Positions 1 through 9,268 of a stretch of DNA of 64,000 nucleotides are shown here, piece after piece. Position 1 is the stretch's first letter; each line of letters starts with the position of its first letter. The position numbers were made by a program, and so were the translations under genes. Below the pieces are notes generated by a model. It saw nothing but the letters and a program-made list of their open reading frames with translations, was not told the origin of the DNA and made no database searches. Origin of the DNA: Hymenochaete sp. R1 (taxonomy: Eukaryota > Basidiomycota > Agaricomycetes > Hymenochaetales > Hymenochaetaceae); contig JAFREE010000064.1 of assembly GCA_019400425.1 (NCBI GenBank), positions 1-64,000 of the forward strand, written 5' to 3'.

Positions 1-2420
1 GTTCTAGTGGAGAGGGTACCCCGTACCCCCAATACCGAAGATACGGTTGTCGAAGTTTAGTTGGTACCGGCAGGGATATGAAGCTGGTACGTTGTGCACA
101 CTTGATCATTGCATTGGTTAAAGAGTCTGATAAATTTGGTAATGTCGGTGGTGGCGGCCCCGAACAGTGTCTCTTAAGCCCTATTGTGCATCGAGGTGGA
201 AGCTGGGGGCCACGGCATGATCGTCTTTAACATGTATCCGGACATTTTAGCTTTAGGCATGGTTTTCGTCGGTCGTTACCCGAGCTTTCGATTCTGTAAG
301 ACTCATTCGGTATTGACGGTGTCATCGATCCAACCGTAATTCCAACCCTCTCTCTTGGAATCGAGAGTCTGCATATTCGTCCGTTGTGTCAAGGTCGAAA
401 GCCAGCTTGAAGAAATTTAGCATTTTGGCATTCTAATCCTTGGGCATTACGTTCCATCGTTCTTGGTGCATCTTCGCTACAGTTTTCAATTATTAGAGAT
501 TATCAATAAATAGTCAGTACGTGTATTTATCATTGCAATGAAATATATGCCGTGTGAACTATGATCATGAATTTTGAGGCTGCGGCTGTTGTACAGATCT
601 AGAAAGCTGTTCCGTGTCACTTCGTCCCTTTTTGACTGCCTCCAAATGAGCCACTCATTTATTATTATTTCCTCGATGGTTCGATCCACGACTATCCCTT
701 CTGCACAGGCTTACATTGAACCCTTTGGTGCTTTCAAACTTTCCCTAGGTATCGCCCATTTTCGATGCTGATTGTGATGGTCAAATACAGATTACTCATG
801 CTCGTTCTGGAAAAGCTTTGCTCGAAGGAGAAAGTGATCATGGTATGTTTTGCCAACATTTGTAAGTCAAGCTTGTTAGTCGAGCATTCTCTGATTGTCT
901 TCCACCAGGATAGGTGACATCGAAGACATTGTATTAAGCTCAACCCCATCTCTTCCTTTCGAATACGACATATACAGACACACAGAGTGATTTCTAGTCT
1001 TACAAGGGACATCATCGATTATGTCTTGGCATGTTCGTGGCAAGACATCCTTCTCAGCTCATGAGAAGCATGGAGATCCCCATTCCTACTTGTGGGCCCT
1101 TGGTTGCAATGTAAGGCAAGGCTCTATCCATGACTTTGATGTCAAAGTGGATGGAATCGAACGATTTAGGCTAAAGACAGGCCTGTTCGGCGCCTGCCCT
1201 CTGGATCTGGGTTTATTTAACTTAAACCTGCCCTCTCAGCTCATCTGCGGATTTCCCCCAACTAGCGACATTGAGGCTTGCACCAAATCCAACCATTTCC
1301 ACCTACTCGGCATCCTCACCTTCTCCCTCGAATTCAAGTAAGCGTGACCTATCATATTCTCCTTTAATATCTCTAATGAACTTTATATCTTGAACCTTTC
1401 CATCTTTGGACTTGAATTGGGACTGAGGCGAATGGTGATTGTAGGCTTTAGTTTTAGGGTACTGTTGTGAGTCGTTTGTGTTTAGAATGGTGGAAATCAT
1501 TGGGAAGGTTGAGAGAAATAGGATGCTTTGTCTGCTTTGTCTATCCTAGTTCACCTCTTGCCGCAAATCTCCTATTCAAGTTCTCCTTTTAGCCCAACCA
1601 AATGTGGTACCTGCTTCGTTCTTCCCTCAGCTCCTGTCTTCCCAGTCCTCCTCAACACCATTGCTAGCATAATGCGGTCCTCCATGGATTCCATCTTTGA
1701 TGCCTTAACCTTCTCTTTATCTTCCTCGACACGGCAAACAATGTTCCCATCAGTTGCTACAGTTCTCAGTGTTCTCCTGACTGTCATCATTGCATTTTTG
1801 ACTATTGATATATGCATCTATATGAGATAGGTGACGGGTGCCTGTCGCTATTACTTCCAGATTTTCGTCTGAGCTGAGTGCATAGGAGCGGGGCCTTGAG
1901 TAGTAAGTGCGAGTTTTTCCCTTTGATTTGGAAATGACGTGTTGACGGTGACATCAAACCTGGTGGTTTGGGGCTGCTGTCCAGGCTAGCTATTTCCCAT
2001 TTCGGCACGGCACCGACTGGCTCTCCATCGGAGTAGATGGTACTATCAACCTCTCCTCCACGAGGAAGTGAGCAACCACAAATTCAGAGCTCATTGCTGC
2101 CCCTTGCTGCCCCCTTTTCATTCTCCACAAATTATCAGATCCACAAGTGGCCCTTCCGGCTACTGAGGCTTGCCTTTGTTAGCATGCTCCTCATGCTCCT
2201 CTCTCTGAGCATTACGATGACGGACATAGTCCGGCTCATCGTTCTCCTAAAGGGAGGAGTATGAGGAAGAGGAAGGGGGGGGGGAGGCTAATTCCTGTCT
2301 TATTTGTAACAGGAAACATCGCTATACGGTTTACCCGGAGCATGTCTCACTTCTTATTCTTCAGCGACGTTCGGCGATGCTGACTGACTGACAGTCCATG
2401 ATGGACCCTCTGCAATAATC
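1..2420. other. gene-poor left edge, nothing recognised
   Basis: No reading frame here looks like a known protein. The longest open frames (about 100 codons near 1021-1341 on plus and 1528-1830 on plus) have no domain, splice pattern or family resemblance I can name. The minus strand below about 480 contains short open pieces broken by stops, which could be remnants of a decayed gene. A run of ten G lies near 2275-2284. The stretch adjoins the cluster of decayed gene pieces that begins at 2421 and may be part of the same degenerating, possibly transposon-derived DNA, but that is inference. Confidence 0.4.
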
Positions 2421-3010
2421 GTGTCTTCACCGACGACCACCACTTACGACTTTGCACACGACCTCCTCGCCCAAATCTTAAAGAGCTCACAATTCAAGAA
2501 CGAATCCATCGAGAGCCTCGCAGAAGGCAATGGCGCCTTTTCCAACATTGTCCTCGCTGCCCTCGTCCTCGGTGTTCCTTACTTCCTCAAAAATGGACCC
2601 CCATCGTCTCGTCCGGCGGATTTAAAAGATGTGTCTTCTTCATTCTTTCAAGTCTATTCATCACTATCGCCTATTGGACATTCATGACCACCAGCAAGGT
2701 CATTGAAGAGTACATCCACTAGTATAATGACTATGGCCTTAAAATACACTACGGCGGCCAGGGAAAAATGCCCATGCAAGTCTTCCACGACGCCTACTTT
2801 GATGTCAAAGTCGACTTCTAGGGTAAGTGCTTACACCTTCCCTTCGGTAGTCTTTCTTTTCTGATATACTGACATATCATTGCACTTTTCCTCCCTGTTA
2901 TTTTTAGGTGACGTTCTGGAGCTGCGTCACGACTGGGCAGCATTCAACAGAACTCCGGAGCTCTTCAAATACCTCCTCACCTCTGCCACCTTATTCTCAA
3001 TTTTGGCGGG
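2421..3010 (+). pseudogene. sphingolipid C9-methyltransferase, decayed N-terminal fragment
   Basis: The first frame reads like the N-terminus of the fungal sphingolipid C9-methyltransferase, the ER enzyme that adds a methyl group to the ceramide base of glucosylceramides. It contains the membrane segment LAALVLGVPYFLK, and after a frameshift near 2610 a second segment (SLFITIAYWTFM). Then come NDYGLKIHYGG, MPMQVFHDAYFDVKVDF and, beyond a retained intron (about 2823-2907), GDVLELRHDWAAFNRTPELF. The expected ATG is GTG at 2421, stops fall at about 2719 and 2817, and homology ends soon after FKYLLTS near 2980. The whole S-adenosylmethionine-binding methyltransferase domain is missing, so this cannot make an active enzyme. 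Family recognition is from memory of fungal homologues; the breaks are seen directly. Confidence 0.72.
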
Positions 3011-3115
3011 CAAAGATGAACATTCGACAATGTTAAATGAACACTTACACTCTACGTTCGTAATGTCACTGGGAACTATCGTTGTTCCAATCGTGCTCCG
3101 TTTGGTACTTTCGCC

Positions 3116-4010
3116 ATGGATAGCAGTTATACTACACCATACCTCCTGGTCGTGACGTTCTGCGCGGAATTTTTCACGTACCTCTTCCTCGGATTTTGGA
3201 TCGACAAGAACAAGAAAACAAATCGAACAGAACATCAAAGGCTCTGCAAAGCACCTGCATTCTCCACTCCTGCGGCATGGCAGGTTGTTCTGACGCGGTC
3301 GAAATGGTCCCAGAAGTCGCCACAGAACCTCCCATATCTACTTCCAGACTACCCTTCTGCTTCAGCTGCTGTCAATGACATATTAATTATGATTGTCAGA
3401 GACTTCATACTGATGCGGTATACAGAATTATCCGCTTCCGCTTCACTTCCTTTGGCTGTCTCGGAGACCATACAAGACTGCCTCAAACTTTTGAAACACT
3501 TTTGGAGTGCCTTGAGAGCATAGACATGCCCTCTTTCATTATACGGCGCGTTCTTCCCAAGCTGACAACCCATGTCGAGCTCCGAAACAGTATTGAGAGG
3601 CGCAGGTCTCGAACGACACTTAACGCAGTCAGAGGAATCAGACCTTCTTTTAGCTAGCCGATATTTCGGGAAAGGAGTGAAGCTGCATCCAGCCATCAAT
3701 AATCTTTCGACTACATTCACGAAACAATCAGAGGAGGCTCACTTGCGCTTCCTGGTAGTAGCAGCGCTACCTGCCGTACTTCCAAAAGAACGATGCCAAC
3801 AGCAAAACAGTGCTCATTGCAGTCCGCGATATATGTAGTTGCATGTAACGTCCTTGCACCTTTGACAAATCTCTTGTTAGATCCCGATTTTTGGAATCGC
3901 TCGGTAGATCAAAAGGTACGTTTGCCATCTTTACGACTTCTCCTCGATATCAATTATCTATACTTTAGAATATAATACCAGGCTGATGCGGCTATTCATC
4001 AGCAGTATGT
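3116..4010 (+). pseudogene. PXA-domain (SNX25/Mdm1-like) protein, decayed fragment
   Basis: Three overlapping frames together give a PXA (PX-associated) domain, found in sorting nexins of the Mdm1/SNX13/SNX25 type that tether endosome or vacuole membranes to the ER. Visible pieces are a hydrophobic start (TPYLLVVTFCAEFFTYLFLG), then AVNDILIMIVRDFILMRYTELS and AVSETIQDCLKLL. These are followed in another frame by ESIDMPSFIIRRVLPKLTTHVE, then LRGAGLERHLTQSEE, LHPAINNLSTTFTKQSEEAHLR, and finally VACNVLAPLTNLLLDPDFWNRSVDQ. At least two frameshifts (near 3500-3570 and 3800) and in-frame stops separate them. The PX, RGS and nexin-C regions expected downstream are absent. The fragment starts within about 100 bp of the methyltransferase remnant, on the same strand. 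Domain identity is fairly sure; which nexin is not. Confidence 0.68.
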
Positions 4011-4195
4011 CGCTTTTTCTCATTTCAAGCCCATAGATTTCCTTTCCACATTCCTACCTTCTCTAGAAAGCTCATCTCAAGAGTGCGAAACATTCTCAAG
4101 AGTCAGTCACCTCCGTCGCCATTGCACCGAAGGGGAAAAGTAGTCAACTATTCTCAACAGGAAGCTATCACTGTATTGCCCTCTTCGGAAGACGG

Positions 4196-4440
4196 TGAGG
4201 TCGTTCTTGGGAAATGACGAATTCATCCTGGTAACATGCCTGTTGCAGGTCCCAGGAAAGCCAGATGAGAACAGCTCCAAGGGGCCATTTATCCCTGGGT
4301 CGTTTGACGAGAGGGCACTTGACTTTTTGGGAAGATATGGGATGTCCAAGGAGGAAGCAATGAATAGATTTGTTACTTTCACACACATCGAAGTGTGCGA
4401 GGTTCACAGGCAACAAGTTTGGTTCCTTTGAGAACCGACT
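4196..4440 (+). repeat. direct repeat copy A of an unidentified coding-like segment
   Basis: This segment and the one at about 5005-5240 are diverged direct copies. Shared stretches include ttcatcctggtaaca, gcctgttgcagg, ggaagatatgggatgtccaa and cgaagt...cgaggttc. Copy A is open from 4195 to 4431 and encodes EFILVTCLLQVPGKP, FDERALDFLGRYGMSKEEAM. Substitutions fall so that the peptide is largely kept (LDFLGRYGMSKE in both), which suggests it was once coding. I do not recognise the family. Confidence 0.6.
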
Positions 4441-5004
4441 TTGGAAAGTTTGGATGTACATGTACATGCATATTCTTTTTTGAAACTAAATTAATATCTC
4501 CCTATTGCTCGTAAACAACTTAACTATAGCAATATCACTTTCAAGTTGGTGTTTTATACCGTCTGTCGTCGTCAAAGATGGCTCATACTATTATGTCATG
4601 CAAGAATTGCGCATCCGAGTTCCCCAGCACCGGAAGTGAGTCGTCTTGACATTCGCAAACTCGTCATCTGCCAACTCTTTTCTTCTCGCCGACCGGCAAC
4701 ATCATCTCTTTTAAACTACCTTTCAAAGTACCATCGTGGACTCGGAAGACCCGTGGAAATGTGAGCCTCCCTATATCGCAGTGTAATAAGCACTAATAAA
4801 TGTGCCTTCACTAGTAACTGTCAAAGTTGTCAGCTTCCGCCTTACTTTACGCGACCAAATCCAGCTATCCTCAAAGATTGGACATGTCCCCAAAGAAGAG
4901 GCCGAAAGGAGGACATGGGAAACGGCTTTCGCGCTTACATGGTTTGAAGGAATGCAGAAGTTCAGAAATCCGCTTGACTATATTGCGCCATCTACAATAC
5001 GTCG
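4441..5004. other. spacer between the two repeat copies
   Basis: Short open frames only. One reading near 4579 starts MAHTIMSCKNCASEFPS, with a CxxC pair reminiscent of a zinc-binding N-terminus, but it stops after about 25 codons. The stretch 4810-4990 is open in two frames and charged (PKEEAERRTWE or KKRPKGGHGKR); it leads into repeat copy B and may belong to the same lost gene. No assignment is possible. Confidence 0.3.
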
Positions 5005-5240
5005 AGGTCATACCTTGGAAATAAGGAGTTCATCCTGGTAACACGCCTGTTGCAGGCCCCAGAGTTACCATCACAGAACAGATCCCAGGAAACTTTCATC
5101 CACCAAATGTTCGACAAGAGAGCACTGGATTTCCTAGGAAGATATGGGATGTCCAAAGAGGGGGCAATGAAGACTCGAGACTCGTCATTCTTATGCATAT
5201 CGAAGTACCCGAGGTTCTCGAGCAGCACGTTCGGTACATC
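5005..5240 (+). repeat. direct repeat copy B of an unidentified coding-like segment
   Basis: Second copy of the segment described at 4196-4440. It reads EFILVTRLLQAPELP, then MFDKRALDFLGRYGMSKEGAM, then ISKYPRFSS, open through to about 5313. The spacing between copies is about 800 bp. By eye the two copies agree at roughly three quarters of positions, so the duplication is old or the copies came from two paralogues. No terminal inverted repeats were seen at the copy edges. Confidence 0.6.
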
Positions 5241-5731
5241 TAAGAAACGTACTATCGACCGGGATACTCTCGTCGTTGCGAATGTAAATACTCTCTTTTC
5301 CGGAGTTGTGTAGATGACATATTATGATCATGATTTCTAATGGGACAGTGAATGGCCAGCAGGCTATCATGCTAAGTGCATGATTGAAACTTGACCCACT
5401 TGGACGCGTCGAGCTCATTCTTTGTGGGTCCGGGTTGTCCTTGTATGGTTATAGTCTAACGAGAAAAGGAAATAAAGCACGTGCATAGCTATGTCACAGA
5501 GCGTCACAGGGGGGGGGGGGGGGCACAGTTGTTGTGTCTTGCACCTTACCGCGATGCTGACTCGTGCTATCCTGCCCAACTGAAAAAAAAATAGCGTTAA
5601 GAATTGTTTGACTGCATCATAGGATAGATCATTCTGGACCGAATCATCCGTATAACCACTGAAACCGGCTTGCTTACAACGTAACTTCATACCATTTGGA
5701 ATGTGAACATCGCTGAAACTTTTGCTTATAG
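5241..5731. other. non-coding spacer with a long G tract
   Basis: No gene recognised. A homopolymer of about 15 G lies at 5509-5523. Such a tract is prone to length error in assemblies and could be a site of replication slippage. An A run follows at about 5582-5590. Confidence 0.4.
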
Positions 5732-5862
5732 GATGGCAATCACCATCGAGGCGCCCGAGATCGCTCGAGCCTCTTTACATTCCTACCTCCCATCTTGGGC
5801 GCACATCTACAGTGCGCTATTTCTTTCCCTTTATCCATTGCTTGCCTACGCATACTTTGCAT
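5732..5862 (+). pseudogene. possible P5A-type ATPase (SPF1-like) N-terminal fragment
   Basis: An ATG at about 5732 opens a 42-codon frame reading APEIARASLHSYLPSWAHIY followed by the hydrophobic ALFLSLYPLLAYAYFAYG and then a stop. The pattern of an amphipathic start followed by one membrane helix resembles the N-terminus of fungal SPF1, the ER P5A-ATPase that removes mis-inserted transmembrane helices. Nothing of the ATPase core follows. The assignment rests on a short stretch and is tentative; another polytopic membrane protein is possible. Confidence 0.35.
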
Positions 5863-5879
5863 ACGGACTGGGATAATGT

Positions 5880-6430
5880 AACTGCAAACGATGCCAACTT
5901 TTTTTCACTACCGCTAGTCAACGCTACCGAGAGAATCGAAGACGAAGTCTTACTCCCGTCAAAAACCACGCTCGCTAGTGCAGTTGATAAGGATTTGAGG
6001 CAAAACGTAGACATGGAGATATCACTTCCAGTACGTATATGTGTATCCCTCATCGTGTTCATTCATTGACTGCCCTAGTAGTCGATAGAACCGGAAATCC
6101 CTCGCGAACCAATGTCACAGACTCAGAGAAATCTGAGGGAATCACAAGTTCCATCCTCTAGAATCGGTCGACTTTTCCACTATGGTGGCTTAGCAGCTTC
6201 ATTAGGGTACGATGCTGCAAGTGAAGCTCTCAGACGGACATTTTCCTCGTCTGAAGACGTATCCTAATCGTCAATAACGTGTCTCGTCTTGTAAAGAAGC
6301 TTTCAAGAATGCGCGGTGCGGTACTCAACTTGGACAATTCATGAATATCCAAGGTATGCCATTTAGAAGAGAGAAAATATGCAATCAACGTGACGCTGAC
6401 TAGTATTGTAGACACGCATATTTTACCCAA
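5880..6430 (+). pseudogene. COQ8: ABC1/COQ8 (UbiB-family) kinase, decayed internal fragment
   Basis: COQ8 is the mitochondrial atypical kinase/ATPase needed for coenzyme Q synthesis. This piece shows the conserved entry to its kinase-like domain: VPSSRIGRLFHYGGLAASLG at about 6148-6207, then NNVSRLVKKLSRMRGAV. In an intact gene that region leads into the family's KxGQ motif; here the reading frame breaks there through a one-base shift and a stop follows. An intron-like stretch (about 6354-6412, gtatgcc to ttgtag, with a ctgac branch-like site) is followed by DTHILP, after which homology ends abruptly. Stops also occur at about 6078 and 6265. The retained intron argues against retroposition. 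The ATP-binding and catalytic loop regions are missing. Confidence 0.7.
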
Positions 6431-6900
6431 GGAAAAAAGCGCTGAATGTTTGCTTGTGGCCGGCTTCGACAATCTCAACATTCACGACGGTACGCGCGCA
6501 GTTTTGGAAAAACATCGTGGTCATGCTGCGCGTCGTGGAAGAAAACCTTTTACACGTACCATGCTGGACGAGATGATTTGACTCCCTGAGTCATTCTTGG
6601 TGACTTTCACTGATTACTTTGGCAGACGCGACTCTTTCACATCCGCACGGATCAGCGATATCGAAGACATTCGGAGTATGCTCCAAAGCGGCGTTCGAGG
6701 ACAATCAAGGATGCTTCGGCTTCTTCATCAAGGTGTTGGATACCCCCGTATAATCTCTCAGTGTCGTAAGATGGCTCCACTGGGACGGGTTTCCTTTTCG
6801 AACAGAACACTTATTTCCGTATGAACGCACATTGCCGGATCATTCATTACAAGCTTTGGATTCGAAGAGAGTATTGCGAGACTATTCGATTGCGCATATG
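6431..6900 (+). other. unidentified coding-like remnant between COQ8 and P450 pieces
   Basis: Two plus-strand frames (about 6482-6581 and 6597-6735) read VLEKHRGHAARRGRKPFTR, TMLDEMI, then LVTFTDYFGRRDSFTSARI and IEDIRSMLQSGVRGQSRM. They are interrupted by one stop at about 6579 and look like consecutive pieces of a once-longer protein. I cannot name the family. The piece lies on the same strand as its neighbours and may be another member of the captured or decayed set. Confidence 0.35.
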
Positions 6901-8380
6901 GAGCTCTTATTAACATAACGGGACACGCTCTCAATTTGCAAATCTCTCGAGACACCGTACTCGTTCGTCTGCAGACCATGCGAGGCAATGCAGGAACATT
7001 TCACATGTCTTTTCTCAAAAAAAGCATTCTAACGTTTGAACCGACCATTCGAGAACACATGAAGGGGCTCATTGTTAAATGGGATGAAGCTGCGAAAAGC
7101 TTGCCCGGCGCAGATACACGCCTTTGGTTCGATTGTATGCACTGGTCCAAATTATCATTTTTTGACACTATCTGTGAGTCATGTACTATTTACTGAGAAT
7201 GCTGCATTGATTGTTTATCCATTGATTCAAGACAATCTCGCTTTGGGCTCTTCCTCTGGGATGATCGCTACTGACAAAGACATTGTGCCCGTGATAAAGA
7301 ACCAGAAATCAGCATTGAGCATCCTCGGCAATCCTGGAGGGACGAAAGATTCCATCAGTATCCCGGCATTGCAAACAATCGCTGACCGTAGTCACTACGT
7401 TGTGCCTCTCGGTACTGTTCCTTTTTCCTGGCGGCCAATTGTGAAGTATTTCCCGGGCTATGCTCGAGGTCGAATAGCGAAGGAAAACCTTACAAAGATC
7501 ACGATCACAGCGGCATCGAAGCGACTGGCTGAACCGCCTTAACATGCGGATATTCTTAGCAAGCTTCTGGGAGTGAAGGGCACAAATGGCAATCCTCTTC
7601 CGGTTGCGGAAATCACTTCCAATGCCGTTGCAGTATTAGTAGCAGGAGCTGATATGCCTTCAGTGTACGTGCCCTTCCTGTCGTTGTATCGGATTGATTG
7701 TGATCGTTAAGAACCCGAACTGGGCCTTGCGTAGCTCGGCTTGCGCCATCACATTATTATGATTCACATATTACCTGGCTCGACATCCTCACGTTCAAAC
7801 AAAGCTTCAGGAGGAACTCGATAATGCTATTAATACCATCAACAACGACCCCAATGCCAGATTCGAAGAAGTCAAGAATCTACCATATAGAGGCAGTCAT
7901 CAATGAATCGTTGCGTCTCTTGTCGCCCGTCAGACTTGGATTGCCCCGTGTAGTCCCTGAAGGTGGACTCACTGTTTTAGGCAAATCATTCTTACCAGGG
8001 ACAGTAGTGAGCGTCCCTACATATAGCATTCATAGGAACAGATGGATTGAAAGGGATTCGGCCGAGCTTCAGAAGGGCTTCAACGTATTTTTGTCTGGAC
8101 CGCGGTGCGCATGATTTCTTCTCACTTACGCGCTGGGCGTAATCTTGCGAACTTGCAGCTGCGTATCCTCATTGCATCTATCTTCCGACGATTCGATGTC
8201 GTGTTCCATGATCCCGAGCAAGAGGTGGGCTTTCTGATTTCTGGTTCAGTGAAAGTTGCAAACTGATGTCATTCGGTGGATTCGTAGTCTGAAGCCTTCG
8301 TGCGGAGACCTAAATCGTGCCATCGGTATCAAATTCTGGGTCGCTGAAGTTTAATAGCGGAATGCTGCGCTAATAGACAC
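6900..8380 (+). pseudogene. cytochrome P450 (benzoate-4-monooxygenase type), decayed
   Basis: The frames follow a fungal class E P450 of the benzoate 4-monooxygenase-like group: ILTFEPTIREHMKGLIVKWDE, then LWFDCMHWSKLSFFDTI. After an intron come IATDKDIVPV, IPALQTIADRSHYVVPLGTV and SKRLAEPP, where a stop sits at about 7540. Then NGNPLPVAEITSNAVAVLVAGAD (the degenerated I-helix), EAVINESLRLLSPVRLGLPR, VVPEGGLTVLG and the heme-binding region FNVFLSGPRCA, where the usual FxxGPRxCxG is disturbed. NLANLQLRILIASIFRRFDVVF and a remnant of the last segment (EAFVRRP) follow. The N-terminal anchor and about the first 100 residues are absent, and several stops and shifts are present, so no functional enzyme is expected. 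Family identification is good; substrate is unknown. Confidence 0.72.
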
Positions 8381-8384
8381 CTTT

Positions 8385-9268
8385 TCAGACTCTTTCCATG
8401 TAACTTCATTTCATGAGCTGTTTAATATCATTGTTGCTGGCGATGGGTAAATTTGAACAGCATAGAGGCGGGTAAGATAGTCGGAGATGGACAGTGAGTC
8501 TTTGATGGGTGACAAAACCTTGACTTACAATCACTATTAATCTAACATCCTCCATCTCGTCGGATGGTTCGCCGTTCGGCCAATTGTATTTCTATTCTTG
8601 TACATGCTATGCGTCTCCGAGCTGTAGACCGTACTATTGGCAGGGTTTCCGATATCCACATCGACGTAAGCAGTAATCATCTTCGAATGCTATGTCACCT
8701 ATCCGTCATCGTTCCTGCCGCTTCTAGCGGCCATAGCCATCCAGTCTTAGGAAACACCATAGAAAGTAATATCACTGACATAGACTTTTTGGCCCTGTTC
8801 GGTGCGCTTTTGCATTTGCGTGCCGAATTCCCACGTAACTGTTTTTTACACCTTTCAGATTTCATGTCGATGAAAATTCCCAGTTAATTTAATTGGTGCA
8901 TCATTGTACCTTAAATTTTGCACACTAGGATGTGAAATTCTTTCTCAGCTCCCATTTAATCCCTTTTCGGTGGTTCTTTCCCCAGATAGACTGAAAAACA
9001 ACCTGCAAATTGCAACTCCTGTACTTTTGAACTTTCTTGTCACACAACATTTTTCATTGAAAAAGACATCCAAGGTGAATTATCACTTTTCATATCTTAT
9101 ATAATTTGATCAAAAATCACAATTCATACTTCAAATGTCGATCTTTCTGGGAATTGAACTTTAAAATGCAGCTACATATTTTTCTGCCAGAAGTGTGAGT
9201 ACTTTGCGTGACCGTGTCTATGCAACTTATTTAGTAGCTCTACCGGTTTCTCTCATGCACCATTGGCC
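8385..9268. other. intergenic, nothing recognised
   Basis: Only short open frames (for example 8564-8887 plus) without family resemblance. This stretch separates the decayed pieces on the left from the first intact gene and must contain the promoter of the TBC gene. Base composition becomes AT-rich from about 8880 to 9240. Confidence 0.4.

Noticed and set aside
1021..1341. 106-codon plus-strand frame in the left edge
   Set aside because: No family resemblance, no splice context; kept only as part of the unassigned region.
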